DNA of 64,000 nt from Xanthomarina sp. F2636L (GTDB lineage Bacteria > Bacteroidota > Bacteroidia > Flavobacteriales > Flavobacteriaceae): assembly GCF_026410195.1 (NCBI RefSeq), contig NZ_JAPMLM010000072.1, forward strand, positions 116,004 through 180,003, read 5' to 3'. Under the pieces are notes generated by a model. That model did not search any database and was not told the DNA's origin. It worked only from the letters and a program-made list of their open reading frames with translations. Positions 58,845-64,000 of the stretch are shown one piece after another. The number at the start of each line of letters is the position of its first letter. Position 1 is the first letter of the stretch. The position numbers and the translations under genes are program-made.

Positions 58845-58911
58845 ATCAAAATTCAGTCCAAAGAACATCACTGTCTGATTATTTTAGCTAGAATCACACT
58901 CTCTAGATAGT

Positions 58912-58956
58912 CCGTAGATGATCCGTAGATGGCTCGTAGATAGTCCGTACATGGTT
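58912..58956. repeat. 11-bp-period array (CCGTAGATG type)
   Basis: CGTAGAT-like words start at 58913, 58924, 58935 and 58946 (CGTACAT in the last), an exact 11-bp period. The period does not keep a reading frame, so it is not coding. Confidence 0.7.
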
Positions 58957-59079
58957 CGCACCGATTTTTCACCAGAATTTCAGCACAGAGAACCTATAAA
59001 AACCCCGTTATTTTCTTACAAACTATAATTTATACTAAATAAGAAAACACATCTAAAACTGAGTCTAAGACCTAAATAC

Positions 59080-59107
59080 TAATTATTAATTATTAATTAT
59101 TAATTAT
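59080..59107. repeat. TAATTAT x4 tandem repeat
   Basis: Four perfect 7-bp copies. Confidence 0.85.
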
Positions 59108-59208
59108 TTTAAAATTTTTGATAAATATAAAATCAACATTTGCCATTGCGTAAATTTTAATTAAATACAACACCTTTATAATGAACATCTGATAAAAGTC
59201 TCCCCTTA

Positions 59209-59253
59209 CCTTTCCCATACCTTTCCCATACCTTTCCTATGGCTTCCCTATGG
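59209..59253. repeat. 11-bp-period array (CCTTTCCCATA type)
   Basis: Units start at 59209, 59220, 59231 and 59242. Two are identical and the third and fourth are diverged (CCTTTCCTATG, GCTTCCCTATG). Confidence 0.75.
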
Positions 59254-59362
59254 ATAGTGTATGAGAGCTGTAATTTTTTCTTACAAATCTAAGACAGTTA
59301 TGGAATAACCTCTAATAACAACAATCCTCAATCAACAAGCGTTATTCATTAATCATTTCCAT

Positions 59363-59370
59363 TATATTTG
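59363..59370 (+). promoter_or_regulatory. -7 promoter box (TATATTTG) 4 nt before the DUF5522 gene
   Basis: TAnnTTTG separated from the ATG at 59375 by TAAT. Confidence 0.5.
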
Positions 59371-59374
59371 TAAT

Positions 59375-59527
59375 ATGAAGAAGATTATACCCTTAGAAGA
59401 AGGCGATTATTACCTAACTCCAGAAGGCTATCGCTGTTTTACCGAGCAATACCTACTAAAAAGAGGATACTGTTGCGAAAGTGGATGCAGACATTGTCCA
59501 TACGGATTTAATAAAAGAAAGCATTAG
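59375..59527 (+). CDS. DUF5522 small Cys-rich protein
   Basis: A 50-residue protein too short for most gene finders' default cut-off. It begins M-K-K-I-I-P-L-E-E-G-D-Y-Y and contains T-P-E-G-Y-R-C-F-T-E-Q-Y-L-L-K-R-G-Y-C-C and E-S-G-C-R-H-C-P-Y-G-F. Four cysteines in C-C-x3-C-x2-C spacing look like a metal site. The pattern L-x-R-G-x-C-C-x-x-x-C-R-H-C-P-Y matches the small DUF5522 family found in Bacteroidota and other phyla. It is preceded by a TATATTTG box and lies upstream of hutU. Confidence 0.85.
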   Translation: MKKIIPLEEGDYYLTPEGYRCFTEQYLLKRGYCCESGCRHCPYGFNKRKH

Positions 59528-59652
59528 GAAATTGGCATAAGGTTTGAGTTGCGAGAAAATAGATAATAATAAATAAAGTAGAAAACGGTCAACGCGAATC
59601 AGAAATAATAACACAGCAGACAACAGACAACAGATAATAGATAACTGAACAC

Positions 59653-61647
59653 ATGACATTCCAAGAACAAATACTAGAAGGCATACCAGAAAACTTACCA
59701 CAAGTAAAACCTTTTAATAAGAGTGTAAATCACGCACCCAAACGAAAAGAAATTTTAACGATTGAAGAAAAAAAATTAGCACTTAAAAATGCTCTTCGTT
59801 ATTTTGATAAAAAACATCATGAAACATTACTTCCTGAATTTAAAAGTGAACTAGAAACTTACGGAAGAATTTACATGTATCGTTTTCATCCTGAATACGA
59901 CATCTACGCAAGACCTATTGAAGACTATCCGGCTAAATCCAAGCAGGCTGCAGCCATCATGTTGATGATTCAGAACAATTTAGATCATGCTGTGGCTCAA
60001 CATCCTCATGAACTCATTACTTATGGTGGTAACGGTGGCGTTTTTTCTAATTGGGCACAATACCGGTTAACCATGAAGTATTTAGCTGAAATGACCGACG
60101 AACAAACCTTAGTGATGTACTCCGGACATCCAATGGGCTTATTCCCTAGTCATAAAGAAGCACCACGAGTAGTGGTTACCAACGGGATGATGATTCCTAA
60201 TTATTCCAAACCAGACGATTGGGAAAAATTTAATGCCCTTGGTATTACCCAATACGGACAAATGACGGCCGGAAGTTATATGTATATTGGTCCACAGGGC
60301 ATAGTTCATGGAACAACCATTACCGTTTTAAACGGATTTAGAAAAATAAACAAAGACCCCAAAGGAAACCTATTTGTTACTTCTGGTTTAGGCGGCATGA
60401 GTGGCGCGCAACCAAAAGCAGGAAATATTGCTGGTTGTATTACCGTTTGCGCAGAAGTGAACCCAAAAATAACTCAAGTACGTTTGGATCAAGGTTGGAT
60501 TGATGAAAAAATCACAGATTTAGATGCCTTAGTAGAAAGAGTCAAGAAAGCAAAAGCTAACAAAGAAACCATTTCTATAGCCTATTTAGGAAATGTGGTT
60601 AATGTTTGGGAAAAATTTGATGAGGCAAACATCACTATCGATCTGGGAAGCGATCAAACCTCGCTCCACAATCCGTGGGCTGGAGGTTATTACCCAGTAG
60701 ACATTTCTTTTGATGATGCCAACAAAATGATGGCAACCAACCCAGAATTATTTAAAGAAAAAGTCCAGGAAACCTTACGTCGTCATGCCAAAGCCATAAA
60801 CAAGCATACAGAAAAGGGCACCTATTTCTTTGATTATGGAAACGCATTCCTCCTAGAAGCCTCTCGTGCTGGAGCAGACGTGATGTCTAAAAATCCTACT
60901 ATAGGTAAAGAATTTAAATACCCTAGTTATGTTCAAGATATTATGGGACCCATGTGTTTCGATTATGGATTTGGACCTTTCCGTTGGGTTTGTACCTCAG
61001 GAAAAGCAGAAGATTTAGCCAAAACAGATGCCATAGCTTGTCAGGTTTTAGAAGAAATGAAACTTAATTCTCCCAAAGAGATTCAGCAACAAATGGCAGA
61101 TAATATCCAATGGATAAAAGGAGCTCAGGAAAATAAATTGGTAGTAGGGTCTCAAGCTAGAATTCTATATGCTGATGCCGAAGGCCGAATGAAAATAGCG
61201 CAAGCTTTTAACGATGCCATAGCAAAAGGAGAGATCGGTTTAGTGGTTTTAGGAAGAGACCATCATGATGTCTCAGGAACTGATTCGCCTTACAGAGAAA
61301 CAAGTAACATCTACGATGGATCACGCTTTACAGCAGATATGGCTATCCATAATGTGATTGGAGATAGCTTTAGAGGAGCAACATGGGTAAGCATCCATAA
61401 TGGTGGTGGTGTTGGTTGGGGTGAAGTTATAAACGGAGGCTTTGGTATGGTTCTTGATGGTAGTATAGATGCAGAAAGACGCTTAAAGTCTATGCTTTTC
61501 TGGGATGTCAATAACGGTATTTCTAGAAGAAGTTGGGCAAGAAATGAAGGCGCTGTTTTTGCCATTAAAAGAGCCATGGAAGCCGAGCCTAATCTAAAAG
61601 TAACACTTCCAAACTTAGTTGATGAAAAATTGCTAAACTCGTTTTAA
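59653..61647 (+). CDS. hutU: Urocanate hydratase
   Basis: Second step of histidine degradation: urocanate plus water gives 4-imidazolone-5-propanoate, using tightly bound NAD+. The 664-residue protein is the long form (about 660-680), closer in length and motifs to animal urocanase than to the ~557-residue Pseudomonas type. Seen are G-G-N-G-G-V-F-S-N-W-A near 118-128, G-L-G-G-M-S-G-A-Q-P-K-A-G near 245-257 (NAD site) and Y-V-Q-D-I-M-G-P-M near 427-435. F-G-P-F-R-W-V-C follows, with N-G-G-G-V-G-W-G-E near the C-terminus. hutH, hutI and hutG are not in the window. Confidence 0.95.
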   Translation: MTFQEQILEGIPENLPQVKPFNKSVNHAPKRKEILTIEEKKLALKNALRYFDKKHHETLLPEFKSELETYGRIYMYRFHPEYDIYARPIEDYPAKSKQAAAIMLMIQNNLDHAVAQHPHELITYGGNGGVFSNWAQYRLTMKYLAEMTDEQTLVMYSGHPMGLFPSHKEAPRVVVTNGMMIPNYSKPDDWEKFNALGITQYGQMTAGSYMYIGPQGIVHGTTITVLNGFRKINKDPKGNLFVTSGLGGMSGAQPKAGNIAGCITVCAEVNPKITQVRLDQGWIDEKITDLDALVERVKKAKANKETISIAYLGNVVNVWEKFDEANITIDLGSDQTSLHNPWAGGYYPVDISFDDANKMMATNPELFKEKVQETLRRHAKAINKHTEKGTYFFDYGNAFLLEASRAGADVMSKNPTIGKEFKYPSYVQDIMGPMCFDYGFGPFRWVCTSGKAEDLAKTDAIACQVLEEMKLNSPKEIQQQMADNIQWIKGAQENKLVVGSQARILYADAEGRMKIAQAFNDAIAKGEIGLVVLGRDHHDVSGTDSPYRETSNIYDGSRFTADMAIHNVIGDSFRGATWVSIHNGGGVGWGEVINGGFGMVLDGSIDAERRLKSMLFWDVNNGISRRSWARNEGAVFAIKRAMEAEPNLKVTLPNLVDEKLLNSF

Positions 61648-61664
61648 CCTAAAACTCACTTGTT

Positions 61665-62258
61665 ATGAAAAAAGTATCATCACATCGAAAACACTTAAAT
61701 TTTCTTAGTTTTTCGAACAAAAAATTATCTTTTATTTTATTAAGCGCATTTCTATTGGTTACGGTTATGTCTTGTACCTCTGTTAGAGTAGCAGCCGATT
61801 TTGACAAGGAGGCTAATTTTTCTGAATACAAAACCTTTGCTTTTTACAAACCAGGCATTGACAAAGCTGAAATAAACGATTTAGATAAAAGACGCATGCT
61901 TCGAGCTATAGAATCTGAATTAATAACTAAAGGCTTCACCAAATCTGAAACTCCTGATTTATTAGTGAGTATTTTTACTAAATCTAGAGAAAAAGTAAAC
62001 ATTCAACCATCTGGAATGTATCCGTACGGTTATGGTTGGGGCTGGAGTCCTTATTACTATGGAAACTATAATACAGTAACCACTTCTACCGAAGGTATTC
62101 TATATGTAGACTTGATAGATGCTAATAAAAAAGAACTTGTTTGGCAAGGTGTTGGAACGGGCTACTTAAGTAGTAGTTCCAAAAAGAAAGAGGAACGTAT
62201 TAAGGAATTTGTAGCCTCGATTATGGAGAAATATCCTCCTGGAGCTGAAAATAATTAA
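61665..62258 (+). CDS. DUF4136 lipoprotein
   Basis: 197 residues with a long basic n-region before a lipoprotein signal ending T-V-M-S-C (about 33-37). The DUF4136 domain covers the rest: V-R-V-A-A-D-F-D-K-E-A-N-F-S-E-Y-K-T-F near 41-59, a middle D-L-L-V-S-I-F-T-K, a Gly/Tyr-rich loop (Y-P-Y-G-Y-G-W-G-W), G-I-L-Y-V-D-L-I-D and L-V-W-Q-G-V-G-T-G-Y. Function is unknown. It starts 17 nt after hutU, so it may share that transcript, though a metabolic link is not supported. Confidence 0.88.
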   Translation: MKKVSSHRKHLNFLSFSNKKLSFILLSAFLLVTVMSCTSVRVAADFDKEANFSEYKTFAFYKPGIDKAEINDLDKRRMLRAIESELITKGFTKSETPDLLVSIFTKSREKVNIQPSGMYPYGYGWGWSPYYYGNYNTVTTSTEGILYVDLIDANKKELVWQGVGTGYLSSSSKKKEERIKEFVASIMEKYPPGAENN

Positions 62259-62259
62259 C

Positions 62260-62292
62260 AAAAAAGACTCAATTAAATTGAGTCTTTTTTTA
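62260..62292. terminator. Bidirectional intrinsic terminator
   Basis: Stem AAAAAGACTCAATT / AATTGAGTCTTTTT with a very short AA spacer, between the convergent DUF4136 and helical-protein genes. Confidence 0.83.
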
Positions 62293-62308
62293 TATTTATA
62301 TAATTAAC

Positions 62309-62662
62309 TTATTTTTTATCTTTTACTAAAGATTTCTGATAAGTTTCATATTGCTCTGGAGTAAGTATCTTTCTATAATATGCCTGAACCGTTTCATTTA
62401 CAGTTTTTGTTCCATCTTTTCTTAAAGAATCTGTAATATCCTTTTTGTTTAAAGCACCCATATTTTGTTCAGCTTCAACTAGCATATGAAATATAGCAGA
62501 TTGTTGCTCTCCTGTTAACTGTACAAGTTCATGCAACTCATATGTTTTTTGTTTGGCAATTTCTTCAGGACTCTGTTGTCTTGCTGCATCTTGAGCAGAA
62601 GAAGATTGTATCCCAATAAAGAATATAGCGATAAAGCTAAATAAAGAAAGGTATTTTTTCAT
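62309..62662 (-). CDS. Secreted helical protein, Spy/CpxP-like
   Basis: 117 residues. The signal peptide is M-K-K-Y-L-S-L-F-S-F-I-A-I-F...S-A-Q. The mature part is helical: L-H-E-L-V-Q-L-T-G-E-Q-Q-S-A-I-F near 46-61 and K-I-L-T-P-E-Q-Y-E-T-Y near 98-108 are LTxxQ-like motifs seen in Spy/CpxP-type periplasmic proteins and in related Bacteroidota families. No catalytic residues were seen. A stress or metal role is inference. It is monocistronic. Confidence 0.76.
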   Translation of the reverse strand: MKKYLSLFSFIAIFFIGIQSSSAQDAARQQSPEEIAKQKTYELHELVQLTGEQQSAIFHMLVEAEQNMGALNKKDITDSLRKDGTKTVNETVQAYYRKILTPEQYETYQKSLVKDKK

Positions 62663-62859
62663 GATAGTTTTTATTAATATTGATTTTAAAAAAATAAATA
62701 TACAAAAATTATCAATATAGGAGTGCTTCTATGAAATTCTATTATTGAAAATAAATTATTTCTTTAAGTTCAAAACATTTGTAATAAAGGTTCTCATATG
62801 AATTCTTAAAAAAATAAAAACTAAATCTAAAAAAAACTTTAATAATCAGATTATTAGAT

Positions 62860-62867
62860 TACCTTTG
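62860..62867 (+). promoter_or_regulatory. -7 promoter box (TACCTTTG) of the cold shock gene
   Basis: Exact TAnnTTTG, 28 nt before the ATG. The implied short leader is A/T-only, unlike the long structured leader of E. coli cspA. Confidence 0.55.
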
Positions 62868-62895
62868 TCGCTTAATTAAATAAATTATTATTATT

Positions 62896-63087
62896 ATGAG
62901 TACTGGTACAGTAAAATTTTTTAATGACTCTAAAGGTTTTGGATTCATAACAGAAGAAGGAAACAACAAAGAGCATTTTGTACACATTTCTGGCTTAATT
63001 GACGAAGTAAGAGAAGGTGACCAAGTTGAATTTGATTTAACTGAAGGAAAAAAAGGATTAAACGCGATTAACGTAAAAGTTATCTAA
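62896..63087 (+). CDS. Cold shock domain protein
   Basis: A 63-residue single-stranded nucleic acid-binding OB-fold protein. RNP1 is K-G-F-G-F-I at 13-18 and RNP2 is E-H-F-V-H-I-S at 26-32, with the aromatic surface W-like position replaced by F-F-N (K-F-F-N-D). The ending L-N-A-I-N-V-K-V is typical. It is likely an RNA chaperone; cold induction cannot be read from sequence alone. A strong terminator follows. Confidence 0.95.
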   Translation: MSTGTVKFFNDSKGFGFITEEGNNKEHFVHISGLIDEVREGDQVEFDLTEGKKGLNAINVKVI

Positions 63088-63109
63088 TTATATACTTTTA
63101 AAGCTTTAA

Positions 63110-63141
63110 AAAAGAGCCTATCATTACGATAGGCTCTTTTT
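63110..63141. terminator. Bidirectional intrinsic terminator
   Basis: 13-bp perfect stem AAAAGAGCCTATC / GATAGGCTCTTTT, loop ATTAC, with a T tract after the cold shock gene. Confidence 0.88.
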
Positions 63142-63184
63142 CTTTTTAAGATTATTCCAATAATCGATTTAAAACATTAATTTT

Positions 63185-63439
63185 TTAAGAATCGTCATTG
63201 TCTTCTTTGACTTTTATTTTTGTATCGCCGTCGTCGCCTTCCTTAATTTTCACCTTTTTATCTTCGGTTTCCATTTTAATTTTAGTGTCTGAAGCTCGAT
63301 CTTTTACTTCGATATCTGCATCTTTAGCCTGCATCTCTTCTATCAACTCTTCTTTTTGAGTTTTATTTTCTTCCCTACATGATGTCAACGACATGGACAT
63401 AAATAAAGCCATGAACGACATAAAAATTACTTTTTTCAT
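63185..63439 (-). CDS. Small highly charged lipoprotein
   Basis: Not recognised. 84 residues. The signal ends in a lipobox (S-L-T-S-C at 17-21), then an almost purely charged sequence with K-I-K-x-E/D-D-D repeats (K-V-K-I-K-E-G-D-D-G-D, T-K-I-K-V-K-E-D) that alternates basic and acidic patches. It is probably disordered or a short beta-repeat on the membrane surface. Function unknown. Confidence 0.68.
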   Translation of the reverse strand: MKKVIFMSFMALFMSMSLTSCREENKTQKEELIEEMQAKDADIEVKDRASDTKIKMETEDKKVKIKEGDDGDTKIKVKEDNDDS

Positions 63440-63508
63440 AATATTAAATTTTAGTGTTTATAATTTTGAATAAAATTACTCAACATTTAGACTATAATTT
63501 AACTCAAA

Positions 63509-64000
63509 TCAATAATTTAATAACTCATTTATCTTAGTCATAACTTTCTCTGTAGATGGAATCATGGTCTGCTCCAAAGTTGTATTTAATGGAATCGCTG
63601 GCATATTTTCACTTCCAATAGTCATTACAGGTGCATCTAAAAACTTAAAACAGTCTTCTTGAATTTTTCCTGCTAAGGCTCGTGCAAAACTATTATTACT
63701 AGGTTCTTCGGTAACCACCAGACATTTCCCGGTTTTTTTAACCGATTTCATTACGGTTTCTTCATCTAATGGATATAAAGTTCTCAAATCGATAACTTCA
63801 ATTTGATTCTTCATTCCAAGCTCTTCCGAAGCATTCATGGCCCAGTGCACTCCCATGCCATAAGAAACAATAGTGATGGTTTCTACATTTTCTTGTTTCC
63901 ATATCTCTTGTAGAACCCAAGCTTTTCCAAATGGTAATACATAATCTTCTGCAGGCTCAATAGAGGTTGCGCCTTGAGTTCCCGGCACCTTAGACCAATA
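63509..64000 (-). CDS. 2-oxoacid dehydrogenase E1 component, C-terminal part (partial)
   Basis: The frame is open to the right edge, giving the last 163 residues. The apparent start at the GTG at 63988 is an internal Val; the protein continues upstream (Y-W-S-K-V-P-G-T). The fragment is the transketolase C-terminal domain of a pyruvate or branched-chain 2-oxoacid dehydrogenase E1 beta. It shows I-V-S-Y-G-M-G-V-H-W-A, I-D-L-R-T-L-Y-P-L-D, V-T-E-E-P and A-P-V-M-T-I-G-S-E-N-M-P. In Bacteroidota the E1 alpha and beta parts are often fused; whether that is so here cannot be seen. Confidence 0.88.
   Translation of the reverse strand, partial: YWSKVPGTQGATSIEPAEDYVLPFGKAWVLQEIWKQENVETITIVSYGMGVHWAMNASEELGMKNQIEVIDLRTLYPLDEETVMKSVKKTGKCLVVTEEPSNNSFARALAGKIQEDCFKFLDAPVMTIGSENMPAIPLNTTLEQTMIPSTEKVMTKINELLNY

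Larger units (their letters stand above)
58845..59362. other. Noncoding region with two related repeat modules
   Basis: No gene was found in these ~520 bases. Two modules share order and words: GAACATC (58863 and 59183), TCTGAT, an 11-bp-period array (58912-58956 and 59209-59253), then TTTTCTTACAAA (59011 and 59276). Between them lies a TAATTAT x4 run. Confidence 0.5.

Overview
The window looks like chromosomal DNA from a marine-type Flavobacteriaceae member (phylum Bacteroidota). The evidence is low GC, many copies of the Bacteroidota -7 box TAnnTTTG with little sign of Shine-Dalgarno sites, type IX secretion (T9SS) sorting domains, lipoproteins with a Cys lipobox, and flavobacterial gene neighbourhoods such as asnB-gyrB-mdh-secDF and pyrE-birA-rsfS-ftsH-cdsA-psd. 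No rRNA, tRNA, CRISPR array, transposase, integrase or phage gene was seen. Most of the window is housekeeping.

Layout. 1-6692 (minus) is the first ~2230 residues of a giant repetitive secreted surface protein that runs off the left edge. 6.9-12.7 kb (plus) carries folE, cysS, a four-helix-bundle gene, yidD, lgt, a DUF192 lipoprotein and an alpha/beta hydrolase. 12.7-22.8 kb (minus) carries secDF, a DUF4412 protein with a C-terminal frameshift, mdh, a DUF6588-type protein, gyrB and asnB. 22.9-30.3 kb holds a T9SS photosystem-stability-like repeat protein, DUF2911, queE (minus), a HerA-like ATPase, a lipoprotein, a cupin, a second hydrolase, rluF and a VOC protein. 30.3-34.3 kb (minus) holds folD, a second four-helix-bundle gene, ffh, a small membrane protein and a NUDIX protein. 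34.4-41.2 kb is pyrE, an SRPBCC protein, birA (minus), rsfS, ftsH, a LUD protein, cdsA, psd and an acyl-CoA-binding protein. 41.3-48 kb is a PafA-like phosphatase, an Mla-type ABC permease/ATPase pair, DUF389, manC and a SprT-like protein. 48.2-52.8 kb is a diheme cytochrome lipoprotein, a small secreted helical protein, and the tight operon ACC-deaminase-like/glucosaminidase-LysM/hemL. 53.2-58.4 kb is a 1706-residue T9SS type A surface protein. The right end has a small HExxH-type protein, a DUF5522 gene of 50 residues, hutU, DUF4136, a secreted helical protein, a cold shock gene, an acidic/basic lipoprotein and the C-terminal part of a 2-oxoacid dehydrogenase E1.

How the genes fit together. 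Envelope functions recur: Lgt, SecDF, YidD, CdsA, Psd, the Mla-type transporter, FtsH, ManC and the glucosaminidase. The two giant surface proteins are the accessory part and share a ~300-residue module at opposite ends of the window.

The observations most worth a second look are these. Both four-helix-bundle (23S rRNA IVP/Avd-like) genes sit inside imperfect inverted repeats that almost exactly fill the gaps cysS-yidD and ffh-folD, like intergenic versions of the 23S rRNA intervening sequence. A TAnnTTTG box lies only 3-6 nt before several start codons, which implies leaderless mRNAs and corrects several starts. A noncoding stretch at 58.8-59.3 kb holds two related modules, each with an 11-bp-period array. 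The DUF4412 gene has a one-base shift in an A7 tract.
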